A program made the translations under genes and the position numbers. The notes below the pieces were generated by a model, which was not told the origin of the DNA, did no database searches, and was given only the letters and a program-made list of their open reading frames with translations. A stretch of 64,000 bases of DNA from Thermocrinis minervae (GTDB taxonomy: Bacteria; Aquificota; Aquificia; Aquificales; Aquificaceae): positions 186,001-250,000 of the forward strand of contig NZ_LT670846.1 of assembly GCF_900142435.1 (NCBI RefSeq), given 5' to 3'. Of the stretch, positions 36,905-44,274 are shown one piece after another (the stretch's first letter is position 1; every line of letters begins with the position of its first letter).

Positions 36905-37771
36905 ATGGGTTATATGATAAGGAGTGCTCTATTACTTGGTCTGTTGACTGGACTTTTTCTTTTTGTAGGTCATATGATAGCAGGGAAGACGGGTATGCTC
37001 ATAGCCCTTATCATGGCAGGTATCATGAACTTTATAGCCTACTTTTTCTCAAGCAAGATAGTGCTTGCTATGTACGGAGCACGCGAGATAACTGAAGAGG
37101 AAGCCCCGTGGCTGCATAGGATTGTGGAAGAGCTTGCTAGAAATGCTAACATCCCTAAACCCAAGATATACCTGGTTCCTATGGAACAGCCAAACGCCTT
37201 CGCCACGGGGAGAGGACCTTCAGACGGAGCAGTTGCAGTAACAAGCGGTATACTACAACTGCTTGACGAGAGGGAACTAAGAGGAGTTCTTGCCCACGAG
37301 ATAGGTCATATAAAGAACAGAGATGTACTCGTAGCAACCATTGCAGCAACTATAGCCGGTGCTATCTCTTACCTCGTTAACATCTTGCAATGGTCCCTTA
37401 TATTTGGTGGAAGTAGAGAAGAGGAAAACAAAAACCCGCTATCCTTAATAGCAGCTCTTGCCACCATAATCATAACACCCATAATAGCTACCATAATCCA
37501 GCTTGCTATATCAAGGACTAGGGAGTACCTGGCAGACGAAACAGGTGCTTACATATCTGGAGACCCACTTGCCCTAGCAAGTGCTCTTGAAAAGATCCAT
37601 AACTATGTATACCAAATACCTGCAGAGGTAAACCAAGGTACGGCACACCTATTCATAGAGAATCCTCTTTCTGGACAAGGTTTATGGGAACTCTTCTCAA
37701 CTCACCCACCCACGGAGAAGAGGATAGAAAGGCTCAAAGAAATAGCCAGGAAGATGGGGAAGGCGTATTAA
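36905..37771 (+). CDS. htpX: Membrane zinc protease HtpX
   Basis: HtpX is an inner-membrane M48 metalloprotease that degrades misfolded membrane proteins. The 288-aa protein has two N-terminal membrane helices (about 5-25 and 30-50), the zinc motif HEIGH near residues 130-134, a further pair of helices (about 145-165 and 183-203), and REYLADETGA with the third zinc ligand. The start at 36905 has AAAGGAGG 7 nt upstream. Its stop overlaps the convergent thyX stop by 4 bp. Confidence 0.95.
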   Translation: MGYMIRSALLLGLLTGLFLFVGHMIAGKTGMLIALIMAGIMNFIAYFFSSKIVLAMYGAREITEEEAPWLHRIVEELARNANIPKPKIYLVPMEQPNAFATGRGPSDGAVAVTSGILQLLDERELRGVLAHEIGHIKNRDVLVATIAATIAGAISYLVNILQWSLIFGGSREEENKNPLSLIAALATIIITPIIATIIQLAISRTREYLADETGAYISGDPLALASALEKIHNYVYQIPAEVNQGTAHLFIENPLSGQGLWELFSTHPPTEKRIERLKEIARKMGKAY

Positions 37772-38715
37772 AAGCTTGCCTTCTTCTCCGTACCTTTATA
37801 ACCTACCATAGATTTTATAGCTAGAGCGAACTCTCTTATCTCTTTCTGCGCATGTCTGTCTTCTCTCAGGCTTATAAAGTTATCAAGAGAAATCCTAGGA
37901 ACGGTCCAATAGAAGCGTGTCTTCATAAATTGAGGAAGAACACCCCGTGCAAGTTCTTTCGCAACCCCAACCTCCACAAGCCTGTTGTAAAGGTTCAAAG
38001 ATTCCTTAAGATGTACTTCAATTAGGCTTAAGTATTCTTGTTGATTTTCTATAGGCTCATCCTCGCTAGCCTGCTTGTTGTACTTTGATTGTACCCTTAG
38101 GATGCTTGGTATGTAAAAGCTTATGTTATAAGAAGTGTACCTTCTGCTCACTTCGTTGAAAGACCCAAACCTATGCCTAAACCACTGCCTGGCTACAAAA
38201 AGAGGACACTCCACCACAAAGGTATAGTAATCCATGTCGGTATCTAACTCTAGGCTGTCCACAAGCCCTATCCATCCTGAAGAGGTTTCCATACGATTCT
38301 TTACAAAAGAGCTATCCAAGGTGTAGTTAGTGTTTTGTATATCCTGATTGGTCAGGAGGGCATAGCACGTGGGAAGCTTTTCTTTAACAGCTTCAAGCAC
38401 CACCTGTGGAATAAAATTCACCGCCTTCATAAGGTTGCGTAGGTTCATCCATACGTACCCACCCGAGTAGTAAGCTTGAAACGTAGGGTTATCTACGGAC
38501 GATATTAGGTTTAACCACTCTTCTTTTGAACCTTCAAAAGCTATCACCACATGCTCAAAAACGCTGGTATGTCTGTTCTCATAAAGATACTTAAGTAGAG
38601 CCTTATCCCTGTTTACATCCACTTCCTTATCATCCTTAGAGTAGGATACTCTTGCACACCTGACAATCCTTTGATCTGAACCCATTATGTATATTTTTCT
38701 TGGACTACTCAACAT
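37768..38715 (-). CDS. thyX: FAD-dependent thymidylate synthase with an internal insertion
   Basis: ThyX methylates dUMP to dTMP with FAD, NADPH and methylene-tetrahydrofolate. The ThyX motif is RHRFGSFNEVSRRY at residues 180-193, preceded by CPLFVARQWF. ARVSYSKDD, HTSVFEH (49-55) and the C-terminal RFYWTVPRISLDNFISLREDRHAQ segment complete the enzyme. At 315 aa it is about 90 residues longer than the Thermotoga enzyme. The extra sequence (about residues 62-163) lies between the HTSVFEH strand and the ThyX motif, regions that normally adjoin. The ATG overlaps the end of the OsmC-like gene by 11 bp. Confidence 0.93.
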   Translation of the reverse strand: MLSSPRKIYIMGSDQRIVRCARVSYSKDDKEVDVNRDKALLKYLYENRHTSVFEHVVIAFEGSKEEWLNLISSVDNPTFQAYYSGGYVWMNLRNLMKAVNFIPQVVLEAVKEKLPTCYALLTNQDIQNTNYTLDSSFVKNRMETSSGWIGLVDSLELDTDMDYYTFVVECPLFVARQWFRHRFGSFNEVSRRYTSYNISFYIPSILRVQSKYNKQASEDEPIENQQEYLSLIEVHLKESLNLYNRLVEVGVAKELARGVLPQFMKTRFYWTVPRISLDNFISLREDRHAQKEIREFALAIKSMVGYKGTEKKASF

Positions 38716-39109
38716 TTTCTATGCTGTAAGAGTAGGAGATATGAGCTTTTTCTTTGAGCATAGCATGAACGCTACAGTACTTTTCTAAAGACAACTTTAT
38801 AGCATCCTCTACGGCTTTGGGGTTTATATTCTTGCCTACGATCGTGTAATGTATTTCTATCTTCTCGTAGTACCTTGGATGTTCGTCTCTTCTTAAACCT
38901 AACACATCTATCCTTATGTCCTTGACTTCCTGCCTTTTCTTTTTGAGTATGATGGATACATCCACCCCAGAGCATCCTGCCAAAGAAACTAGCAGAAGCT
39001 CCATAGGTCTGTGTCCCTTTTCTCCGACCAAAAGCTGCCCAAAAGATGTAGAAGCTACGTAGGTGTTCTCCTCTTCGGATAACCGTAGACTTACCCTTTT
39101 GCTTTCCAT
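38705..39109 (-). CDS. OsmC/Ohr family protein
   Basis: OsmC-family proteins are thiol peroxidases that reduce organic hydroperoxides in the cytoplasm. The 134-aa protein carries both catalytic cysteines, one in VSLAGCSGVDVSIIL (about residue 47) on the central helix and one in EKYCSVHAML (about 112). The GEKGHRPMELLL segment resembles the OsmC subgroup rather than Ohr. It is in a minus-strand operon after accB, 2 bp away, and before thyX. Confidence 0.88.
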   Translation of the reverse strand: MESKRVSLRLSEEENTYVASTSFGQLLVGEKGHRPMELLLVSLAGCSGVDVSIILKKKRQEVKDIRIDVLGLRRDEHPRYYEKIEIHYTIVGKNINPKAVEDAIKLSLEKYCSVHAMLKEKAHISYSYSIENVE

Positions 39110-39111
39110 GG

Positions 39112-39561
39112 TCAGACGTTTGTATCGATCAAAAATAGAGGTTGCCCATACTCTACAGTTTCTCCATTCTCTACCAGTATCTTAACTACCCTCCCCGCTA
39201 CGTCGCTCTCTATCTCGTTCATCACCTTTAGGGCTTCTATTATACACAGCACCTGTCCTGGAGAAACTATGTCACCCACTTCTACAAAAGGTGGAGCGCC
39301 AGGAGATGGTGATCTATAAAAGGTACCCACCAAAGGACTTCTTATAACATGCAGGTTTTTCTCCTCTGTGGGAACAGAAGGAACCATCACCTCCAACTGC
39401 TTATGTGTTTCCGGTTTAGCAGGCATACTAAACGCCTGAGGTTCTTCAACCTTATAGGTTTCTATTGTTATCTCAAAACCTTCCGCCTTTAGGGATAACA
39501 GCCTTATGTTGCTGTTCTTTACCTCCCTTATCAGCTCCTTTATAAGCTCCTTATCCATCAC
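39112..39561 (-). CDS. accB: Biotin carboxyl carrier protein of acetyl-CoA carboxylase
   Basis: AccB carries biotin between the carboxylase and carboxyltransferase reactions in fatty-acid synthesis. The 149-aa protein has an N-terminal helix, a Pro/Glu-rich linker and the biotinyl domain from about residue 70. The target lysine is in EALKVMNEIES; most family members have EAMKM there, so Met to Leu and Met to Val are slight deviations. The start overlaps the efp stop by 4 bp, and efp-accB is a known pairing. accC is not in the window. Confidence 0.93.
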   Translation of the reverse strand: MMDKELIKELIREVKNSNIRLLSLKAEGFEITIETYKVEEPQAFSMPAKPETHKQLEVMVPSVPTEEKNLHVIRSPLVGTFYRSPSPGAPPFVEVGDIVSPGQVLCIIEALKVMNEIESDVAGRVVKILVENGETVEYGQPLFLIDTNV

Positions 39562-40127
39562 TTTACCCTTTCCACATAGCTACCAGTCCTTGTGTCCACA
39601 CGTACTATATCTCCCTCGTTCACGAAGAAGGGTACCTGTATAACTGCACCTGTTTCAAGCTTAGCAGGTTTACTACCGCCTGCTGCTGTATCACCTTTAA
39701 AAGCAGGTTCTGTTTCTACCACCTTAAGATCTACATGTTTAGGAAGCTCTATACCCACAGGTTGGCCTTTGTAGAGGAACACTACAACCGTCATCCCTTC
39801 CTTCAGAAACTTGGTCTCTTCCTTTATGTTTTCATAAGGTACAGCTATCATATCGTAGGTGGTTTGGCTTATAAAGTAGTAGTTGTCACCGTCGTTGTAT
39901 GAATACTCTGCAAACACCTGTTCAAAGTCTGCGAGTTCTATGGAGTCAGAGGATTTGTAGGTAAGTTCTATGGTGTTTCCCGTCTGCATGTTTTTGGCCT
40001 TTATCCTTACAAAGGCCTGCCCCTTACCCGGCTTAACGTGTTCGTAGTCTAAGACTCTGTACGGTTGCCCGTTATGTTCAATAAACATATCTCTTTGAAT
40101 GCTGTTTATGTCGATTTTCACACCCAT
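39558..40127 (-). CDS. efp: Translation elongation factor P
   Basis: EF-P relieves ribosome stalling at polyproline stretches. The 189-aa protein has three beta-barrel domains: the KOW-like N domain with HVKPGKGQAFVR, whose tip Lys (about residue 34) is the usual modification site, then the OB-fold domains with LPKHVDLKV and the C-terminal DTRTGSYVERV. The ATG is 6 nt downstream of TAAAAT, predicting a leaderless message. It leads the efp-accB-osmC-thyX operon, next to the long non-coding region. Confidence 0.95.
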   Translation of the reverse strand: MGVKIDINSIQRDMFIEHNGQPYRVLDYEHVKPGKGQAFVRIKAKNMQTGNTIELTYKSSDSIELADFEQVFAEYSYNDGDNYYFISQTTYDMIAVPYENIKEETKFLKEGMTVVVFLYKGQPVGIELPKHVDLKVVETEPAFKGDTAAGGSKPAKLETGAVIQVPFFVNEGDIVRVDTRTGSYVERVK

Positions 40128-40133
40128 GTTTTT

Positions 40134-40139
40134 ATTTTA
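40134..40139 (-). promoter_or_regulatory. -10 element of efp
   Basis: TAAAAT on the minus strand ends 6 nt before the efp ATG, so the predicted transcript begins at or next to the start codon. No good -35 hexamer is seen 16-18 bp upstream. Confidence 0.45.
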
Positions 40140-40250
40140 CCATGCATCCCCTATCTTCTTTCTCTTACTTACCTTAATTAATACTTATAGTGTTTTAGAA
40201 GAAGATGATGATAGGCCTTGAGTCCTGTAAACTCAACTTTTTAACAGATC

Positions 40251-40387
40251 CTTGAAAATCAATCGTTTGGTAATTTGAATTCCACACTCCATATCTAAAG
40301 TCTTTGATTCTCAAGGCTTTTCTGAAATAAAAATTGTACAGTAATTTCCTAGAGTTATGAAACATACTGGAAGTTTTTCACATCTTG
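40251..40387 (+). repeat. Stem-loop repeat, copy 1
   Basis: CTTGAAAATCAA (40251-40262) pairs with TTGATTCTCAAG (40304-40315), 11 of 12 positions, around a 41-nt loop. Similarity to copy 2 continues downstream to the TTTTTCACATC at 40374-40384. Strand is arbitrary. Confidence 0.6.
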
Positions 40388-40510
40388 TTGTGTAACTCCT
40401 ATAAATACGTGAAATTTTTAAATGTACTTTCCTAATGTTATAGTGCAGAATGTGGAAAACTCATATGATCCTTGTGTATCAAAGCTTAGACCCTGTGAAA
40501 ATCGTATGGT

Positions 40511-40650
40511 CCTAGAAAATCAACGCTTTGGCGATTTTATTTTCACATCCTGTATCCGAAGCTCTTGATTTTCTAAGTTTTTATGAAGTGAAAATTGTTC
40601 AACAAATTCCGAAACTTATAAAACATTCACAGGTTTAGGGTGTTTTCACA
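40511..40650 (+). repeat. Stem-loop repeat, copy 2
   Basis: CCTAGAAAATCAA (40511-40523) pairs with TTGATTTTCTAAG (40565-40577), 12 of 13 positions, around a loop of the same 41-nt length as copy 1. Loops are about 60 percent identical, mostly differing by transitions. One stem position changed T-A to A-T on both arms. The copies are spaced by about 260 bp. Confidence 0.6.
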
Positions 40651-40654
40651 TTTG

Positions 40655-40740
40655 AGTATGTGGAAAGTGTGAAAAGTATGTGGAAAAAGTATGTTTATAA
40701 GTTACCGATATTACGATATTTTCTACGAGTATGTGGAAAT
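40655..40740 (-). repeat. Tandem DnaA-box-like motifs
   Basis: AGTATGTGGAAA occurs three times (40655-40666, 40675-40686, 40728-40739). Read on the minus strand each gives a TTTCCACA core. A further TGTGAAAAG (40668-40676) sits directly between the first two. Four boxes in the same orientation, three of them abutting at 9-11 bp, resemble an origin's DnaA assembly site. Confidence 0.48.
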
Positions 40741-40780
40741 TGTTCAAGTTATTGAGAGTAAAGTTTTATACGTTTTTACA

Positions 40781-40927
40781 TTATGTTAACATGGTGTATT
40801 TTTAGTGCCTTATTTACAGACATTATAAAATGAGGCGTGAGAATTATGATATATATCATAAATTGAACCCGTTGCTATTAAGATTACAGATAAGTATGTG
40901 AAAAAGTTAGAAGATTATGTTAACATG
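40781..40927. repeat. Repeated 13-mer TTATGTTAACATG
   Basis: TTATGTTAACATG occurs at 40781-40793 and 40915-40927. Each copy contains the perfect palindrome ATGTTAACAT. The pair flanks the 18-bp palindrome and is 35-180 bp beyond the start of the ABC transporter's end; a protein-binding role is plausible but unassigned. Confidence 0.4.
40844..40861. repeat. 18-bp perfect AT palindrome
   Basis: TTATGATATATATCATAA is a perfect palindrome in the most A+T-rich part of the region. It could be a dimeric operator or part of an unwinding element. Confidence 0.4.
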
Positions 40928-40961
40928 TCGAAGCTATACTTACAGCCTCTGCTATGTCTTT

Positions 40962-41723
40962 TTAGGAACTTAGCTTTATCAATTCAGCTCCGAGCCCATT
41001 CTTGATAAACTCTTTGACGAAGGGTACGCTGGAGTAAAGAATCTCCTCTTTAGTACCTATCTGTACTACTCTTCCCGACTGCAGAACCATTATCCTGTCA
41101 GATATGGAAAAGGCGCTTACAAGGTCGTGAGTAACCACTATGGAGGTTATTCCCGTTTTTTCTCTTAAGGAGAGAATAAGCTGGTCTATGAGCCTGCTCG
41201 TTATTGGATCAAGGCCGCTTGTCGGTTCGTCGTATATTATAAGTCTTGGATCTGTGGCTATGGCTCTTGCTATTCCTACCCTCTTCCTCATCCCTCCAGA
41301 CAGCTCCGAAGGGTACAGGTCAAGTACCTCTTCTCCTAAACCTACAAGCTTTAGCTTCTCAATGGCGAGGTTCCTCAGTTCATCTTGGTTCCTGTCTGTC
41401 TTTTCAAGGTAATAGAAAACTACGTTCTCCCATACTTTTAAGCTGTCGAAGAGAGCAGCACCCTGAAAGACATAGCCTATCTGCTTTCTTAGTTCATCCA
41501 GCTCCACTTTTTTGAGCGAAAGAAGGTCTTTCCCCAGCACCTCTACCTTTCCAGAGGTGGGTTGCCACAATCCTACTATACATTTGGTTATGGAGGTCTT
41601 ACCGCTTCCACTACCGCCTACTATGGTGAATATTTCACCTTCTTTCACCTCGAAGGATATATCTTGAAGTATTATCCTCCCGTTTATGACCTTGGTTAAG
41701 TTCTCTACTTTTACCGCGTACAT
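40962..41723 (-). CDS. ABC transporter ATP-binding protein, MlaF-like
   Basis: This 253-aa ATPase resembles MlaF, which powers phospholipid transport between membranes in diderm bacteria. It has Walker A GGSGSGKTS near residues 37-45, the Q-loop YVFQGAALFDSL, the signature LSGGMRKRV near 142-150, and Walker B LIIYDEPTSGLDP. The FQGAALFDSLKVWENV segment and short C-terminal tail fit the MlaF/Ttg2A subfamily. The permease (MlaE) and MCE (MlaD) partners are not adjacent. Its start directly abuts the stop of the ThiS-like gene (0-bp gap). Confidence 0.9.
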   Translation of the reverse strand: MYAVKVENLTKVINGRIILQDISFEVKEGEIFTIVGGSGSGKTSITKCIVGLWQPTSGKVEVLGKDLLSLKKVELDELRKQIGYVFQGAALFDSLKVWENVVFYYLEKTDRNQDELRNLAIEKLKLVGLGEEVLDLYPSELSGGMRKRVGIARAIATDPRLIIYDEPTSGLDPITSRLIDQLILSLREKTGITSIVVTHDLVSAFSISDRIMVLQSGRVVQIGTKEEILYSSVPFVKEFIKNGLGAELIKLSS

Positions 41724-41930
41724 TCAGCCACCGCCTACTATGTGTACTATCTCTATCCGGTCTCCTTCCTTTAAGAAGACATCTTCGTACTGAGACTTGG
41801 GTACGACTGTCTGGTTTACTGCTATCGCCAGCCCCACGTTCCGTATGGGTATGTTTAAAAACTCCAGAAGACCCTTTATGGATAGACCTTGGGGTACTTC
41901 TCTTTCTTCGCCGTTTATGTAAACCTTCAT
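41724..41930 (-). CDS. ThiS-like sulfur carrier protein
   Basis: This 68-aa beta-grasp protein resembles ThiS, which delivers sulfur as a C-terminal thiocarboxylate for thiamine-thiazole synthesis. It has the ThiS pattern NGEEREVPQGLSIKGLL, LAIAVNQTVVPKSQYEDVFLKEGDRIEIVHIVGG by position, and ends Gly-Gly-Gly where ThiS usually ends Gly-Gly. No thiF, thiG or thiH is in the window, so another sulfur pathway is possible. It lies 11 bp after apgM and 0 bp before the ABC ATPase. Confidence 0.85.
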   Translation of the reverse strand: MKVYINGEEREVPQGLSIKGLLEFLNIPIRNVGLAIAVNQTVVPKSQYEDVFLKEGDRIEIVHIVGGG

Positions 41931-41941
41931 AGTTAATTAAT

Positions 41942-43156
41942 TTAGGCTCCGTACTTGGCAAGCCGTAGGGAGTGTGCTAGCATTAGGTTTATGAGCTTAT
42001 ACGCTGGGAATATGCCAAGCTCTCCCTTTAGAGCTTCCTTTTCTGTAAAGCGCTGGCTAGTTCCACCTAGCACGTAAGGGGACTTAAGGAGAACCGGGAC
42101 GGGATGCCAAGAATGACCCTTGAGTACAGAAGGTGTTGAGTGGTCTCCTGTGATTACAAGCACATCGGGGTTGAGGGATAGTATGGAGGGCAAGGCTTCG
42201 TCAAACTCTTCTATAACTCGGACCTTCCCTTTGTAGTTTCCATCCTCTCCGTAAGAGTCTGTTTTCTTGATGTGTAAGAAAAAGTAATCGTAGTCTTTGT
42301 AAAGCTCTTCGAGCTTTTGGAGCTCCTCTTGTATACCGCCCTCTACTTTTACTACCTGCATGCCCACAAGGCTTGCAAGCCCCCTGTACATGGGATATAC
42401 AGCTATGGCGCAGGCTCTTAGACCGAACCTTTCCTCAAAGTTCTTTATCTTTGGCTTTTGAGAAAATCCCCTGAGAAGAAGATAATTTGCCTTCTCTTCC
42501 TCCTTTAGAATCTCAGCCGCAAGCCTGACAAACTCTTTTGCTACCTCTGCTACCTTTTTTGCCTGTGGTGTAAGGGCCTTTGGTTCTAGGGCTTCAAGTC
42601 CCTCTTTCTGTGGATCTGTATCTGTAACCATGTCAGAACCTTCTTCTAAAGGTTCTGGGAACCTAAAGACTATGGCGCATCTGTGTTCCATACCAGACTC
42701 TATGAGAACTTCTACGTCACCTATCTTCCTTATATTCTCCTTAAGCTTCTGGGTTATCCTTCTGTTTTCTTCAGTGGGTATCCTCCCGGCTCTTCTGTCC
42801 ACTACTATAGGTCTTCCCTGCTCGTACCTAACGGTTGCGTAGTTTGCCCTTATGGCTACATCTGTATCTCTAACTTCAAGCCCAAGTCCTAAAGCTTCCA
42901 GTATCCCTCTACCTATGTTGTGTTCGGCGGGGTTGTAGCCGAATAGTCCGAGGTGTCCTGGGCCACTACCTGGTGTTATACCGATGTCTACGGGTATGTG
43001 CATCCCAAGAGCCGAAACTTTAGCTAGTTTATCAAGGTTGGGCGTGTGTGCAAGTTCAAGCTCTGTCTTACCGTCCTCCACGGGAAGACCACCTATACCA
43101 TCGAGCACTACCAGTATGAGCTTAGTGTTGTTCTGCTTTACAAGAGCTTCCAGCAT
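41942..43156 (-). CDS. apgM: Cofactor-independent phosphoglycerate mutase, archaeal type
   Basis: ApgM interconverts 3- and 2-phosphoglycerate without 2,3-bisphosphoglycerate and belongs to the alkaline-phosphatase superfamily. The 404-aa protein shows metal and nucleophile segments VVLDGIGG, TPGSGPGHLGLFGYNP near residues 62-77 (Ser nucleophile), the RANYATVR core, LHIKKTDSYGEDG, and the terminal ITGDHSTPSVLKGHSWHPVP cluster. This archaeal-type enzyme is common in Aquificales. Its start lies 35 bp inside the end of apbE. Confidence 0.94.
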   Translation of the reverse strand: MLEALVKQNNTKLILVVLDGIGGLPVEDGKTELELAHTPNLDKLAKVSALGMHIPVDIGITPGSGPGHLGLFGYNPAEHNIGRGILEALGLGLEVRDTDVAIRANYATVRYEQGRPIVVDRRAGRIPTEENRRITQKLKENIRKIGDVEVLIESGMEHRCAIVFRFPEPLEEGSDMVTDTDPQKEGLEALEPKALTPQAKKVAEVAKEFVRLAAEILKEEEKANYLLLRGFSQKPKIKNFEERFGLRACAIAVYPMYRGLASLVGMQVVKVEGGIQEELQKLEELYKDYDYFFLHIKKTDSYGEDGNYKGKVRVIEEFDEALPSILSLNPDVLVITGDHSTPSVLKGHSWHPVPVLLKSPYVLGGTSQRFTEKEALKGELGIFPAYKLINLMLAHSLRLAKYGA

Positions 43157-44018
43157 GGATATAGATTATATCAACGTACTCCAAAAAGCTCCTGTTACAC
43201 ACCACTCTACCGTTCTTGTATAGGATGAGTACTCCAAACTCTGGGTATTTGGTCATGAACTCCTCCAACTTTGAATCCTCCATAGCGTAAAGGCCAGTGG
43301 ATAGTCCATCGGTTATACCACAATCCTTGTAAGCTACCGTTACCTGCGTTATATTGTTCGGCTTACCGATTATATGCTTCCTAAAGTAGTTTCCTGATGT
43401 GGAAAGGCACACATCTTTTCTGTTGATACCTTCAAGGAGAACTCCCCCAGTCATAGGGTCGTACACGGCTATCCTCCTCCTGTGCCCCCATATCTTCATG
43501 TCACCGGCTATGGATATAAAACCCCAGGGAGTGTTTAGCTTTTGGTAGGCACTCTCTACAGCGTAGCCTTTTCCGATGCCTCCTAGGTCTATGGCCATAC
43601 CTTCCTTTTCTAGGAATACCTTCCCCTTTTCAAGCTTTATCTTCTTGTAATCTATAAGGGATAGGGCTTTATCCTTGGAGAGCAGGCCAAGCCTCTTGTA
43701 GTTTATGGTATAGGAGCCTACAGTTATGTCAAAGGCCCCATCTGTTAACTTAGAGACATAGATAGCCTCTTCTATGGCTCTGTAGGTTTCTTCCGATACA
43801 TCCACAGGTTCTTTTCCAGCCATTCTGTTTATGCGCGACACTTCAGAATTTTCTATGTAGTCAGAGAGCTTTTCCTCTATGTCCCTTAAGTACCTATAAG
43901 CTTCGTAGACTTTGTCTTCAGGTAGGTCCACTATGGCGTAAGTTCCCATAAGATGGAACAGATGCACACCTGCTATGGCCGTGTAAGCTAAAAAGAGAAA
44001 GGTTATAATCCATACCAT
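43122..44018 (-). CDS. apbE: FAD:protein FMN transferase ApbE
   Basis: ApbE attaches FMN covalently to threonines of exported redox subunits such as those of Rnf, Nqr or related complexes. The 298-aa protein starts with a signal anchor (MVWIITFLFLAYTAIAGVHL), followed by SEVSRINRMAG, the DITVGS segment, the FAD-binding DLGGIGKGYAVE near residues 146-157, GDMKIWG, and the ITDGLSTGLYAM metal-binding part. It faces the periplasm. The ATG at 44018 shares a CCATGG palindrome with the divergent gene's ATG at 44017. Confidence 0.92.
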   Translation of the reverse strand: MVWIITFLFLAYTAIAGVHLFHLMGTYAIVDLPEDKVYEAYRYLRDIEEKLSDYIENSEVSRINRMAGKEPVDVSEETYRAIEEAIYVSKLTDGAFDITVGSYTINYKRLGLLSKDKALSLIDYKKIKLEKGKVFLEKEGMAIDLGGIGKGYAVESAYQKLNTPWGFISIAGDMKIWGHRRRIAVYDPMTGGVLLEGINRKDVCLSTSGNYFRKHIIGKPNNITQVTVAYKDCGITDGLSTGLYAMEDSKLEEFMTKYPEFGVLILYKNGRVVCNRSFLEYVDIIYIHAGSSCKAEQH

Positions 44019-44274
44019 GGAAAAAGAAGTTATAGAGCTCTTGAAGGAGATTCAAGAAGATCTTAAAGATCCTTTTAACCCATACCCTCTAGAAGACAGG
44101 ATGCTGCGCCTCTTGGAAGTTTTAAAGACTCTTCCAGGTGAAGATCTTTCTCAGATGCTTCCTATCTTTGAAGAGATAAGGAAAAACATAGAAGAAAACT
44201 ATAGGATAGCTTTAGGATGGTTGGAGGAGCTAACAAGGTTTATGGAAAAAAGAGGTTTAGACTTAAGAGCTTAA
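44017..44274 (+). CDS. Small acidic helical protein of unknown function
   Basis: I do not recognise this 85-aa protein. It is acidic and predicted all-helical (EKEVIELLKEIQEDLKD, RMLRLLEVLKTLPG, EEIRKNIEENYRIALGWLEEL), without signal or membrane segments. A perfect TATAAT (44004-44009) ends 7 nt before the ATG, so the mRNA is predicted leaderless. Its 3' end overlaps the next gene by 58 bp. The start codon shares four bases with the apbE start on the other strand. Confidence 0.66.
   Translation: MEKEVIELLKEIQEDLKDPFNPYPLEDRMLRLLEVLKTLPGEDLSQMLPIFEEIRKNIEENYRIALGWLEELTRFMEKRGLDLRA

Larger units (their letters stand above)
40140..40961. other. Long AT-rich non-coding region, candidate replication origin
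   Basis: This 822-bp stretch has no credible coding sequence and is visibly richer in A+T than its surroundings, in a window where gaps are otherwise under 150 bp. It holds matches to the relaxed DnaA box TTWTNCACA at 40374-40382 (plus), and at 40451-40459, 40679-40687 and 40897-40905 (minus). Near matches are clustered at 40659-40667, 40668-40676 and 40732-40740. It also contains two diverged copies of a stem-loop repeat, an 18-bp perfect palindrome and a repeated 13-mer. Flanking genes do not change direction here, so the origin reading is a hypothesis; a structured RNA locus or a relic element are alternatives. Confidence 0.42.

Noticed and set aside
38228-38532. Insert in ThyX as an intein
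   Set aside because: The insert is about 100 residues and lacks an N-terminal Cys/Ser block and a C-terminal His-Asn before a nucleophile, so it cannot self-splice.
40140-40961. Possible CRISPR array
   Set aside because: The repeats are long, only two or three, diverged, and spaced at about 260 bp. There is no regular 24-37 bp repeat with 30-40 bp spacers and no cas gene.
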